A stretch of 64,000 nt of DNA from Glycomyces fuscus (lineage in GTDB: Bacteria; Actinomycetota; Actinomycetes; Streptosporangiales; Streptosporangiaceae). Of the stretch, positions 1 through 9,709 are shown piece by piece; positions within the stretch are counted from its first letter, which is position 1, and each line of letters opens with the position of its first letter. The DNA lies in contig NYMS01000020.1 in the NCBI GenBank assembly GCA_002529455.1, positions 1 to 64,000 on the forward strand, in the 5' to 3' direction. A program made the translations under genes and the position numbers. Below the pieces are notes generated by a model. The model ran no database searches. It saw nothing but the letters and a program-made list of their open reading frames with translations, and had not been told where the DNA came from.

Positions 1-729
1 CGTGTGGGCTTTTCCGCCGAAGGCGTTGTGCGTTTCCGCTTTGTTGTGTCTTTACTTTATCAGGTGTTCCGCGCCCCGCCAAATCGGCGATTTGCGGTGT
101 TTCTGATCGGGGTAAAGCCCGTTTCGCCTCCGTGTTTCCCCGGAAGCGCTCCCTGAGCCTAGCCGATTCAGAGCGGTGCTCGAACCGGTTCGGTTGGAAG
201 GAGGAGGTCGTCGCCGGACCCGGTCCGGTTCCGAGCCGACCCGAGGGCCGCTCGCCGTCCCGTGGCGACTCGGAGAACACTACCCCCCTCATGAACGCCG
301 AGCAAACCGCAGCGGACGTGTCGCCGCTCACACGCCTCCCGGGCCTCTCGGGCGTGCTTCCCGCGCGTGGGCGCCGACGACTCACCTGGCTGAGAAGACC
401 GGCACGGAGGAACGCTCACCACAATGACAAAGGAGCGCGTCCCACCGAATACCCCAATGTCTCCCTGACAAGCACATGTGCTCGTTTTCGCAGCTCAGAG
501 CGCTGCCAAACGGCTATGGACGCCCGTTTCCAGCGAAAATAGGGAAAGGGCGAGAAAGTTCGGATAACACTCTTGAAATCCCCCCGGATGCGCTACATGA
601 TGTGCAGCGTCACTGGAACGGACTCTGGTCGGGCGCCCCGACAGGCGGGGCGGGCGCGACCAGGCCGCGTGCCGGATGTTCGGGGGGACGGCGGGCGCAG
701 CGCGGCCATGCACCCATGGAAGGACATGC
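1..729. other. Non-coding stretch before the first gene
   Basis: No open frame here has convincing codon bias or a recognisable product. The first 140 bases and positions 480-600 are more AT-rich than the surroundings. A perfect 12-bp palindrome, CGAACCGGTTCG, sits at 181-192 and could be an operator. A TTGAAA at 573-578 followed after 17 bases by CATGAT is a weak promoter candidate for the next gene. The start of the window may cut an upstream gene's control region. Confidence 0.4.
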
Positions 730-1340
730 ATGGACACCACATCCCCCGACACCCCCGAGAGCCACACCAGTTGGAAGCGCTTCGCACTCTTCTCGCTTCC
801 CGCGGGCGCGGCCGTGGGCGGCATCCTGATCGCCATGGCCCAGGGTGCCCTCGCCGCCTCGTTCACCGTCTCCGGTCAGGACTTCAAGATCTCCGCGGAC
901 GAGCTCGACGGTGAGGGCTTCGTCCAGTACGGCTGGCTGGACCAGACGGTCCGCGAGGAGGCCGTGCCCGTGGCCGTCGCCGGGATCCGGGAGGCCGAGA
1001 TCCAGGGCCTGTGCCAGTCGGTCCTGACCGAGTTCCCCATCGTCGGCCAGATCTCGCTCCGGCTGACCGCCGGTGACCAGGGCACCCCGGTCATCGCGGA
1101 GAACCTGGTGATCGACATGTCGCAGATGGACGGCAATGCCTCCTTCGAGAACATCGAGATCGGCCGCGACGCGGGCACCCTCGACCAGGGGCCCCAGGGG
1201 GCCCGGGGCTTCAACGACCTGTTCGGCATGCAGTCCGACACCATCGTGATCGAGGACCTGGAGCAGACGGCCAGGGCCGCCAGCGCCGGGACCTTCCGCC
1301 TCTCCGGCCTGAGCATGGGCATCAGCATGGGGGACGACGA

Positions 1341-1350
<10 letters not shown>
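730..1350 (+). CDS. DUF6230 family exported/membrane-anchored protein
   Basis: This is a 206-residue protein of the DUF6230 family, whose function is unknown. The ATG at 730 is preceded by GGAAGGA with six bases of spacing. Residues about 14-40 form one hydrophobic segment ending in Ala-rich sequence, so the rest should lie outside the membrane. The exterior part is acidic and beta-rich by composition, with one internal Cys and one near the C-terminus. The stop overlaps the GTG start of the DUF6114 gene by 10 bases, so the two are translationally coupled, as commonly seen for this pair in streptomycetes. A joint role in the cell envelope is inference. Confidence 0.8.
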
Positions 1351-2622
<1,272 letters not shown>

Positions 2623-2647
2623 CTCCCGCCGACCGTGGCAGTTGCCC

Positions 2648-2678
2648 GGGGCCGCCGCGCGGTGTGCGCGGCGGCCCC
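2648..2678. terminator. Bidirectional terminator hairpin
   Basis: A 13-bp perfect GC stem (arm GGGGCCGCCGCGC, loop GGTGT) lies between the convergent secreted-protein and lipoprotein genes. It has no U-tract, as is usual for actinobacterial terminators. Confidence 0.75.
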
Positions 2679-2762
2679 GCCGCGGGCCCGGGGGCGGAGG
2701 GGCCGGAGGAGCGGGCGTCCGCCGACCGCGCCGCCCCGCCGCGGGCCCGGGGCGGGCGGGCC

Positions 2763-3077
2763 CTACATCTCCTCGTCCTCCATCTCCATGTCCTCGTCCA
2801 TGGAGTCATCGGACATGGAGTCCTCCTCCATCGGCTCCTCGTCCATGGACTCCTCCTCCATAGACTCCTCCTCCATGGAGTCCTCGGACATCTCCTCCTC
2901 CATCGGCTCCTCGGACGCCCCGTCCTCCATGGGCTCCTCCGACATCTCCTCGCTCTCCACGGTGTCGCCTCCCCCGGCGGCGCCGTCGTTGCACGCCGCT
3001 AGGCCGAACGCCGCGACGAGGCTGATCGCCCCGGACGCGAGAAGCCGGTTGAGCCGTCCCCTGGTGATCGTGCGCAT
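2763..3077 (-). CDS. Methionine-rich, highly acidic lipoprotein
   Basis: This is a 104-residue precursor with a lipobox (FGLAAC) that makes Cys29 the lipidated N-terminus of a 76-residue mature protein. By count the mature chain has 13 Met, 38 Asp/Glu and no Lys or Arg. Seven consecutive Met residues are spaced exactly five apart, in units such as EEESM and EEDSM. GAGGAGAAGGA gives a strong ribosome site before the ATG. The gene lies 65 bases downstream of the molybdopterin oxidoreductase on the same strand. It should be an unstructured, surface-tethered polymer. A methionine-oxidation sink or copper/silver binder is inference; no known domain is present. Confidence 0.85.
   Translation of the reverse strand: MRTITRGRLNRLLASGAISLVAAFGLAACNDGAAGGGDTVESEEMSEEPMEDGASEEPMEEEMSEDSMEEESMEEESMDEEPMEEDSMSDDSMDEDMEMEDEEM
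2799..2905. repeat. Degenerate 15-bp tandem repeat inside the Met-rich lipoprotein gene
   Basis: Seven units of about 15 bp, each reading on the plus strand like TCCTCCTCCATGGAC, encode the pentapeptide repeat with Met at every fifth residue. The units differ mainly in Glu/Asp/Ser codons, so the Met spacing is better conserved than the DNA. Confidence 0.8.
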
Positions 3078-3142
3078 GTCGTCCTTCTCCTCGTCGTGAT
3101 GGGTGGACCGGGCCGGTGCGGCCCGGGGGTCTGGTGTGGCGC

Positions 3143-4726
3143 TCAGGCCACGGTCACGGTGACGGTGTGGTGGCCGGTCGCCCCGTCCGGTGCGACCGGG
3201 GCCTCGTCCGGGGTCTGGGTGGCGCCGTCGCGGTCGGTGGCGCGGACGGAGATCCGGTGCTCCCCGGGTTCGGCGTCCCATGCGAGGACCCACTGCCGCC
3301 AGGTGTCGGCGCTGTCCTCCTCCGCGAGCCGGGCCCGGGTCCACGGGCCGTCGCCGACACGCACCTCCACCCGGTCGATGCCGGTGTGCTGGGCCCACGC
3401 CACCCCGGCGACCATGACGCGGCCCGGCCCCAGGCCGGCGCCGTCGCGGGGCGTGTCGATGCGGGACTGGGTCTTGACCGGGCCGCGTTCGGACCAGCCC
3501 CGGGGCACCCAGTAGGCGTCGAAGGCGTCGAACGTGGTCAGCTCGATGTCGGTGATCCACTTGCAGGCGGACACGTATCCGTACAGGCCGGGGACGACCA
3601 TGCGGACGGGGAAGCCGTGCTCGTAGGGGAGCGGGCGCCCGTTCATGCCGACGGCGAGCAGGGCCTCCCTGCCGTCCATGATGTCGGCGACGGGCGTGCC
3701 GATGGTCATCCCGTCCTGTGAGCGCGCCACCAGCTGGTCGGCCGGGCCTCCGTCCGCTGGGGAGCGGACGCCGAGGTCGGAGAGGAGGGCCGCCAGCGGC
3801 ACGCCGATCCAGCGCGCGTTGCCGACGTAGGGTCCGCCGACCGGGTTGGACACGCAGGCGAGGGTGATGTCGCGTTCCCGGAGGCCGGGGTGGTCGAGCA
3901 GGTCGGTGTAGGTGAGCACCCGTTCCCGTTCGACTCCCAGACCGTGGACGCGCAGGGACCAGGTGGCGGCGTCGAGGCGCGGTACCGACAGCGCGGTGTC
4001 GATCCGGTAGAAGTCGGCGTTGGGCGTGAAGAAGGGCGCGAGTCCGTCCAGTTCCAGGTCGGTGCCGTCGGGGAGCGGTGCGGCCCGGTCCGCCGGGCGC
4101 GGGAGCACCACGTCCGCGGGGGTGAGCCGGGCGGCGGGGGAGGACGCGGTCAGGATGCGGGCGCCGACCCCCGCGCCGGCGGAGGCGGCGGCGGTGGCCC
4201 CGGCGAGCAGGGCGAACCGGCGCCGGTCGAACCCGGTGCCGTCCGCCGGTCCGGCCGCCGGGTCCGCGGCGCTCCCCCGCGGGGCGGCGGCGCCGAGCAG
4301 CCAGAGGAGGACGCCGGCGCAGACGGCGCCGCCCGCCAGGGTGGGCAGCGCGTCGAGCGGGCCGCTCGCGGGGCGGGTGAGCACGGCGGCCAGGCCCACG
4401 GCCGTGAAGGCGGCGACGCCGACCGGCCCGACGGCCCCGCGCCGTCCGGAGGCCGCGCCGAGGAGGGCGGACGCGGCGGCCAGGAGCACGGCGGTTCCCA
4501 GGAGCAGGGCGGGTTTGTCCGCCGTTCCGAACGCGTCCACGGCGAACTGCTTCACGGGCGGCGGGGCGAGGTCGACGACCGCGTCCCCGACGGCCAGCAG
4601 GGGCGTGCTGGCGGGGAGGGACAGGGCCGCCGCGACGGCCTCGGCCACAGCCAGCGCGGACGCGGCGGCCACGAGTCCGGCGACGGCGGCCGGTCCACGG
4701 CGGGTGCTGCGGGTGGTGTCGGACAT
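3143..4726 (-). CDS. Membrane-anchored molybdopterin oxidoreductase (sulfite oxidase/MsrP superfamily)
   Basis: This 527-residue protein has an N-terminal membrane part with about four helices (near residues 12-35, 72-92, 98-115 and 125-147) and a further hydrophobic segment near 170-190. A soluble sulfite-oxidase-fold molybdopterin domain follows. The catalytic Cys, ligand of the molybdenum, is in LACVSNPVGG near residue 291. The C-terminal 110 residues resemble the Mo-cofactor dimerization domain of true sulfite oxidases, which MsrP lacks. The domain should face outwards. The ATG at 4726 was chosen over one 19 codons upstream because the upstream piece is Pro-rich and unlike the family. It is probably co-transcribed with the Met-rich lipoprotein and is divergent from sigK-rskA. 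The substrate (sulfite, methionine sulfoxide or other) is unknown. Confidence 0.85.
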   Translation of the reverse strand: MSDTTRSTRRGPAAVAGLVAAASALAVAEAVAAALSLPASTPLLAVGDAVVDLAPPPVKQFAVDAFGTADKPALLLGTAVLLAAASALLGAASGRRGAVGPVGVAAFTAVGLAAVLTRPASGPLDALPTLAGGAVCAGVLLWLLGAAAPRGSAADPAAGPADGTGFDRRRFALLAGATAAASAGAGVGARILTASSPAARLTPADVVLPRPADRAAPLPDGTDLELDGLAPFFTPNADFYRIDTALSVPRLDAATWSLRVHGLGVERERVLTYTDLLDHPGLRERDITLACVSNPVGGPYVGNARWIGVPLAALLSDLGVRSPADGGPADQLVARSQDGMTIGTPVADIMDGREALLAVGMNGRPLPYEHGFPVRMVVPGLYGYVSACKWITDIELTTFDAFDAYWVPRGWSERGPVKTQSRIDTPRDGAGLGPGRVMVAGVAWAQHTGIDRVEVRVGDGPWTRARLAEEDSADTWRQWVLAWDAEPGEHRISVRATDRDGATQTPDEAPVAPDGATGHHTVTVTVA

Positions 4727-4847
4727 GCCCCCGGTTCGGTGCCGGTCCGGGGGAGGCGACGGAAGAAACGGTAACGGGTGCATAACGTCCGACAGGCTGG
4801 GGTCACCGGACCTCCTCCGGCGCCGAATGCGGGAGTGAGGACAGGAA

Positions 4848-5468
4848 ATGAGGTGGTGGCCGATGGAGCGGACGGCCGAGTGGGATCCGGGGGAGGCCGA
4901 CCTCCCCGGCGGTGCGGAGGGCGACCCTCTGGTGCGGCTGCTCCAGCAGACCGCGGTCGGCGACCTCGCGGCGTTCGAGGGGGTCTACCGGAAGCTGTCG
5001 GGCCGCGTGTTCGGAATCGCCCGCCGGGTCGTGCTGAACGAGGCCCAGGCGGAGGAGGTCTGCCAGGAGGTGTTCCTGGAGGTCTGGCGGACCTGCGCCC
5101 GCTACGACCGGTCGAGGGGGAGCGTGGCCGCGTGGATCCTGACCATCGCGCACCGGCGGGCCGTGGACCGGGTGCGCTCGGAGCAGGCGGCGTCGTCCCG
5201 GCTCGCCGCCGCCGGGCGCCTGGAGCCCGGGGCGACGCCCCCGGACGCGGTGCCCGAGCAGGTCGAGCACCGGTTGGAGCGGGAGAGGGTGCGCAGGTGC
5301 CTGCGCGGGCTCACCGCGACCCAGCGCGAGGCGGTACGGCTCACGTACTACACGGGGTACACGCAGCGGCAGGCCGCCGACCTGTTGGAGGTACCGCTGA
5401 CCACGGTGAAGGGAAGGCTGCGTGACGGCCTGATCCGGCTGCGCGACTGCTTGGGGGTGGGCGTGTGA
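4848..5468 (+). CDS. sigK: ECF RNA polymerase sigma factor SigK
   Basis: This 206-residue ECF sigma factor has region 2 at about 26-95 and region 4 at about 145-205, including the helix-turn-helix TQRQAADLLEVP. It matches the SigK/SigL group by sequence feel and by its RskA partner. Cys151 and Cys201 are 50 residues apart, the same spacing as the redox-active Cys133/Cys183 pair I recall for Mycobacterium tuberculosis SigK. The start at 4848 is uncertain; an ATG at 4863 is an alternative. Its stop overlaps the rskA start (GTGTGA). It probably drives the divergent oxidoreductase-lipoprotein genes. CCGAAT at 4823-4828 resembles a SigK -10 element, but I see no clear matching -35. Confidence 0.85.
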   Translation: MRWWPMERTAEWDPGEADLPGGAEGDPLVRLLQQTAVGDLAAFEGVYRKLSGRVFGIARRVVLNEAQAEEVCQEVFLEVWRTCARYDRSRGSVAAWILTIAHRRAVDRVRSEQAASSRLAAAGRLEPGATPPDAVPEQVEHRLERERVRRCLRGLTATQREAVRLTYYTGYTQRQAADLLEVPLTTVKGRLRDGLIRLRDCLGVGV

Positions 5469-6196
5469 ACGAGGCGGACGTGCACGGGCTGACGGCGGGG
5501 TACGCGGTCGACGCCCTGGAGCGCGAGGAGGCCGAGGCCGCCGAGCGGCACCTGGCGAGGTGCGAGGACTGCCGCCGCGACCTGGCGGACTTCCGGGAGA
5601 CGGCGGCGCGCCTGGCGGGCGCCGAGACGCGGGAGCCGCGGCCCGGGGTGTGGGAGGCGATCCGCGCGGACGCCCTGCGTACCCGGCAGCTGCCGCCCGG
5701 ACCGGAGAGGTCCGACGGTGCCCGGGTCGTGTCCCTGCGGGGCCGGACCCGCTGGCTTCCGTGGGTCCTGGCGGCGGCGTGCGCTCTGGTCGCGGTGGTG
5801 CTGGCGGGGTCCCTGGTGTCCGTGAGCCAGCAGTTGGACTCCGAGACCCGGCACGCGGCGGAGCTGGAGGCGCTGCTCGCGGCCTCCGACACGAACATGC
5901 TGGAGGCCCCGCTCGGGGACGCGCGGGCCACGGTCTTCGCCTCCTACGAGAGGGACGCGGCGGTGCTGGTGGTGGAGGGGCTGCCGTCGGCGCCGTCCGG
6001 GATGGCCTACCAGATGTGGTGGGCGGACGAGGGCGGCGTGCGTCCGGCGGGGAGGCTGGAGCCGTCGGCGGAGGGCAGGCACGCGGGGATGGCCGACGAC
6101 ATGGGGCACCCGGAGCAGCTGCGCGTGTCGCTGGAGGCGGAGGCGGAGGCGGGGATCGCGGAGCCGACCGGTGAGCAGATGGCCATCGACATGTGA
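5465..6196 (+). CDS. rskA: Anti-sigma-K factor RskA
   Basis: This 243-residue single-pass membrane anti-sigma factor has an N-terminal anti-sigma domain with a zinc motif H29-x3-C33-x2-C36, one transmembrane helix near residues 95-118 and an external RskA C-terminal domain containing GMAYQMWW. The GTG start overlaps the sigK stop, giving translational coupling and a balanced ratio. In the known family, RskA holds SigK at the membrane until regulated proteolysis or redox change frees it. The external domain is the likely signal sensor. Confidence 0.9.
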   Translation: MNEADVHGLTAGYAVDALEREEAEAAERHLARCEDCRRDLADFRETAARLAGAETREPRPGVWEAIRADALRTRQLPPGPERSDGARVVSLRGRTRWLPWVLAAACALVAVVLAGSLVSVSQQLDSETRHAAELEALLAASDTNMLEAPLGDARATVFASYERDAAVLVVEGLPSAPSGMAYQMWWADEGGVRPAGRLEPSAEGRHAGMADDMGHPEQLRVSLEAEAEAGIAEPTGEQMAIDM

Positions 6197-6444
6197 GCGG
6201 GGCCGGCCCCGCGCCCTCCGCACGGGCCCCGAGGCCGTGCGCACCGGACGGGGCCGGGGCGGAGCCGCTCTCCCGCCCTTCGTACCGGGGTGACAACCAC
6301 ACGCGGGCGGGGACTCATCCGGGGACGGAGAAACGGCGGGGGTTCCTCACCTACGGTCGCAGTACTTCCGGGGAGTCACGCGGCGAAGGCTCCCCGGTGA
6401 GGCGCGGAACGCTTCGCCCGTCCCCGTCGGCCCCCGGAGACACC

Positions 6445-8085
6445 ATGGCGCCCAACGCCGAAGGTCCGCCCGCCCCCTCACGCATGCGACACGTCCTCGA
6501 AACGGTGCGGGTCCTCGTCCGCGCCGGTGTGCTCAGCCCGGGACGCCCCGACAGGGTCGTCCGCCAGCTCCGCGCCCTGCGCACGTGGGGCGCCACGATC
6601 GCCGGGGGCTACGCCGCCGCGAACGAGCGCGTGCCCGACGCCGTCGCGATCGTCGACGAGCGGGGTCCCACGACGTTCCGCGAGATGGACCTGCGCGGCC
6701 GTGAGCTGGCCCGGGACCTGCGCCACGCGGGTGTGGGCGCGGGGTCGCGCGTGGGCCTGCTGTGCCGCAACCACAGCGGTTTCGTGCAGACGATGGTGGC
6801 CTGCGGCCGCCTGGGCGCCGACACCGTGCTGCTGAACACGGGGTTGTCGGCGGGCCAGGTGGCCGCGTCGGTGGGGGACAACGGGGTGTCGGTGGTCGTC
6901 GCCGACGCCGAGTTCGAGGGGCTGTGCGCCGAGCTCGCTCCCGGGGTCGTCCGGGTGACGGCCTGGGGGGAGCCGCCCGACGGCGGCCCGCGGGTGCCGT
7001 GGCGGGCGCGGGAGGGAGCGGAGGCCGACCCGGAGCCGCCGGAGCGCCCCGGCCGGTTGATCGTGCTGACGTCGGGGACGACGGGCACGCCCAAGGGAGC
7101 GCGGAGGCCGACTCCGAAGGGGCCGCAGGACGCGGCGTCGGTGCTGTCGCGCATCCCGCTGCGCTCCTCGGACCGCGTCCTGGTCTCGGCGCCGATCTTC
7201 CACACGTGGGGGCTGGCGGGCGTGCAGCTGGGCATGTCGATGCGGGCGACCCTGGTGATGCGGCGCCTGTTCGAGCCGGAGGACGTGCTGCGCACGGTCC
7301 AGGAGGAGCGGTGCACGGCACTGTTCGCGGTGCCGGTGATGCTGCGGCGGATCATGGACCTGCCCCGGTCCACGCGTGAGCGGTACGACACGTCGTCGCT
7401 GCGGATCGTGGCGTGCAGCGGCTCGGCGATGAGCCCGCAGCTGATCACCGACTTCATGGACGCGTTCGGGGACGTGCTCTACAACCTGTACGGGTCGACC
7501 GAGGTGTCGTGGGCGACGATCGCGACGCCCGGGGACATGCGGCTGTCCCCGACCACGGCGGGCCGTCCGCCCCTGGGAACGAGGATCGCGGTCCTGGACT
7601 CCGACGGCGCGGAGGTCCCGCCGGGGGTGGAGGGGTCGATCCACGTCGGCAACGACATGCTCTTCGACGGCTACACGAACGGGCGGAGCAGGAGGATCGC
7701 GGACGGCCTGATGGAGACCGGCGACCGGGGCCACGTGGACGCGAACGGCCTGCTGCACGTGGCGGGGAGGGACGACGACATGATCGTCTCGGGCGGGGAG
7801 AACGTGTTCCCGCGGCCGGTGGAGGAGGCGATCGTGACGCTTCCCGAGGTTCGTGAGGTCGTGGTGACGGGTGTGCCCGACGAGGAGTTCGGGCAGCGGT
7901 TCGCGGCGTACGTGGTGCCGTACGAGGGTCGGGACGTGGACCCGAACCGGGTGCGGATGCACGTGCGGCGGGCGCTCGGGAGGTTCTCGGTGCCGCGCGA
8001 CGTGGTGGTCGTGGACGAGTTGCCGCGCAACGCCACGGGCAAGGTGGTCAAGCGCCTGCTGCCCTACCAGGAGCCGCGCCGGTAG
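6445..8085 (+). CDS. AMP-forming acyl-CoA synthetase (FadD12-like)
   Basis: This 546-residue member of the ANL superfamily activates a carboxylic acid, probably a fatty acid, to its CoA thioester through an acyl-adenylate. Visible motifs are the P-loop LTSGTTGTPKGARR, YGSTEVSWATIA, TGDRGHVD, the hinge region GRDDDMIVSGGENV and the catalytic Lys in NATGKVVK. Length is normal for the family. ATG 6445 has GGAGA upstream and gives a normal N-terminus; the in-frame extension back to 6193 is not protein-like. The gene stands alone. Chain-length preference cannot be read from the sequence. Confidence 0.88.
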   Translation: MAPNAEGPPAPSRMRHVLETVRVLVRAGVLSPGRPDRVVRQLRALRTWGATIAGGYAAANERVPDAVAIVDERGPTTFREMDLRGRELARDLRHAGVGAGSRVGLLCRNHSGFVQTMVACGRLGADTVLLNTGLSAGQVAASVGDNGVSVVVADAEFEGLCAELAPGVVRVTAWGEPPDGGPRVPWRAREGAEADPEPPERPGRLIVLTSGTTGTPKGARRPTPKGPQDAASVLSRIPLRSSDRVLVSAPIFHTWGLAGVQLGMSMRATLVMRRLFEPEDVLRTVQEERCTALFAVPVMLRRIMDLPRSTRERYDTSSLRIVACSGSAMSPQLITDFMDAFGDVLYNLYGSTEVSWATIATPGDMRLSPTTAGRPPLGTRIAVLDSDGAEVPPGVEGSIHVGNDMLFDGYTNGRSRRIADGLMETGDRGHVDANGLLHVAGRDDDMIVSGGENVFPRPVEEAIVTLPEVREVVVTGVPDEEFGQRFAAYVVPYEGRDVDPNRVRMHVRRALGRFSVPRDVVVVDELPRNATGKVVKRLLPYQEPRR

Positions 8086-8452
8086 GCCGGCGGGGTGAAG
8101 CGCTCCGGGTCCGACCGGGTGCGTGGCCGGATGGCCGGGCACGCTCCGCCGGTCCGGGCTCCGGGGGTACGGCTTCCGGAGGCTCGGTTTGCGGAGGTAC
8201 GGGACCTGGCGGTCCGGGCCCCGGCTCCGGCGGGCGGCGGGCGGGCGGCTGGTCGGACGCGCCCCGCCGGATCCGGCGGACCCGGCTCCGGAGGTTTCCG
8301 GTCGGCGGTTGCGGCGAGGGCCCGGATACGCGGGTGACCGGAAGAACCGCCGGCCCGCGGAACCGGCGCCCCCTCCCACCTGCGCCGACCCCGCGCGGCA
8401 CGCGTCGGGGGCCCCGGACCGCTTTTCTTTGTGCTCAAGGTAATTGCGGGCT
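8086..8452. other. Intergenic region with degenerate 15-bp repeats
   Basis: No gene is seen. Positions about 8158-8205 hold roughly four degenerate 15-bp units of the form TACGGCTTCCGGAGG. GC-rich inverted sequences in 8225-8300 may terminate the synthetase transcript. The promoter of the next gene starts at 8453. Confidence 0.45.
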
Positions 8453-8489
8453 TTGGAAATCGGGCGCGGGGTAACTACGATGGTGGGGA
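8453..8489 (+). promoter_or_regulatory. Promoter of the OhrR-like gene, leaderless start
   Basis: TTGGAA at 8453-8458 and TACGAT at 8476-8481 are separated by 17 bases, a good SigA-type promoter. Transcription would begin about seven bases later, at the ATG itself (8489), so the mRNA is probably leaderless. Confidence 0.65.
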
Positions 8490-8974
8490 TGGCCGACCGA
8501 TCCCCCGCCCCCGCGGGCGGTTTCCCCCTTCCCGCAGTCGACGAGCAGATGTGCTTCGCCCTCTACGCGGCCTCTCGTGCGGTCACCAACCTGTACCGGC
8601 CCCTGCTGGAGCCGTTGGGGCTGACCTATCCCCAGTACCTGGTGATGATGCTGCTCTGGGAGCGCGGTGAGTGCTGGGTGAAGGACTTCGGCTCCGTGCT
8701 CCAGTTGGACTACGGCACCCTCACACCGCTGCTCAAGCGGCTGGAGGCCCGTGGACTGCTGGTCCGGGGACGCGACCCGCGGGACGAGCGCTCCGTCCGC
8801 GTCGTCCTCACCGAGGAGGGCGGGCGGCTCAGGGCGCGCGCCGAGGGCATTCCGGAGGCGATCGGCAGGGTCATCGACCTCCCGGAGGAGGAGTTCGAGG
8901 CCACCAGGCTGGCGTTGCGCCGCCTGACCGCGAACGTTCTCGCGGGACGGGCCCAGCTGCCCGAGGGCGACTGA
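8489..8974 (+). CDS. MarR/OhrR-family transcriptional regulator
   Basis: This is a 161-residue winged-helix MarR regulator. The segment CFALYAASRAVTNLYRPLLEPLGLT carries the conserved peroxide-sensing Cys position of OhrR proteins, and the recognition helix region LDYGTLTPLLKRLEARG is typical. A second Cys (GECW) is unusual in that position. OhrR normally represses an adjacent ohr organic-hydroperoxide reductase gene; none is adjacent here, so its target is elsewhere or is itself. The ATG at 8489 is placed for leaderless translation; the in-frame TTG at 8444 lies upstream of the predicted promoter and is rejected. Confidence 0.82.
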   Translation: MADRSPAPAGGFPLPAVDEQMCFALYAASRAVTNLYRPLLEPLGLTYPQYLVMMLLWERGECWVKDFGSVLQLDYGTLTPLLKRLEARGLLVRGRDPRDERSVRVVLTEEGGRLRARAEGIPEAIGRVIDLPEEEFEATRLALRRLTANVLAGRAQLPEGD

Positions 8975-9179
8975 GGCGGAACGGACTCCGTCCGCCGCGT
9001 CCGCCGTCGGGGGACGACGGACGGCAGCGGCGGACGGCGGGGACGGACACCACGGGGGTCGTGTCCGTTCTCCGGAGCACGGGCGGGTCGCGGTCGCGGC
9101 CCGCCCGTATCCGTTGCCGGACCGTGGCGCGTTCGCCGTTCCACCGGGGGACGATCCCCGCCGGGCTAGGGTTGGGGAC

Positions 9180-9413
9180 ATGTCGATCTGGGCGTCAGAC
9201 AACCGCAGTGGGCAGGTCCGCGAGGCCCTGACCATGCTCCTGTCCCAGGGAGTGATTGACGACTTCCGCATCCGGCCGGACGAGGAGTTCCCCTTCCGGG
9301 TGACCGTCCCGGCCGGGGTGGTCCCGATGACCGAGCACCAGGCCGCGCACTTCGCCCTGGGCGCGGCGGTGGGCCACTTCGGGCGCCTGGCGCGCGGCGG
9401 CAGCGGGATCTGA
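9180..9413 (+). CDS. Small hypothetical protein, 77 residues
   Basis: I do not recognise this family. The protein has a short alpha/beta look: a helix (QVREALTMLLSQ), a strand-like segment (EFPFRVTVP) and a final helix (EHQAAHFALGAAVGHF). No signal peptide or membrane segment is present. TAGGGT at 9168-9173 lies six bases before the ATG, again compatible with leaderless transcription. Codon use is normal for the genome, so the gene is probably real. Confidence 0.6.
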   Translation: MSIWASDNRSGQVREALTMLLSQGVIDDFRIRPDEEFPFRVTVPAGVVPMTEHQAAHFALGAAVGHFGRLARGGSGI

Positions 9414-9606
9414 CCCGGGTCCCGCCCCACGGTGGGGTCGGGAACCGGTCGTTGGCGGGGGCCGGGTGCGTGCTCCCAGGGCTGCCGTGGCCCATGCCGG
9501 TGCCCGTGTGGCGGGTGACGGCCGCGGTGGGTCGCCTCGCGTGTACGGGGAGCCCGCACACGCCGCCCGGCCGCCCGCGCTCCGCGACCCGTTCCCCCGC
9601 CTCCCC

Positions 9607-9634
9607 TTGACCTCAATATTGGTTGAGGTAGGAG
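9607..9634 (+). promoter_or_regulatory. SoxR-type operator/promoter before the NmrA gene
   Basis: The 18-bp sequence at 9611-9628 begins CCTCAA and ends TTGAGG, matching both six-base arms of the SoxR operator as I know it; with flanking bases the arms are seven long (ACCTCAA/TTGAGGT). It begins within a TTGACC -35 element at 9607-9612, as MerR-class operators do. The -10 is unclear (TAGGAG at 9629-9634 with a 16-base spacer). Confidence 0.6.
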
Positions 9635-9709
9635 AGTGGCCTCCGGGCGCCGCGACGGCGCCCGCCCGGACCGGGGTCCGGGCCGTCGTCGTGAACGGGA
9701 GAAGGAACC

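Noticed and set aside
181..192. SOS/LexA box
   Set aside because: The palindrome CGAACCGGTTCG lacks the spacing of the actinobacterial LexA site (TCGAAC-N4-GTTCGA). The same applies to CGAACGTTCG at 56262-56271.
2799..2905. CRISPR-like or minisatellite locus at the 15-bp repeats
   Set aside because: The units are contiguous, without spacers, and encode the pentapeptide repeat of a lipoprotein.
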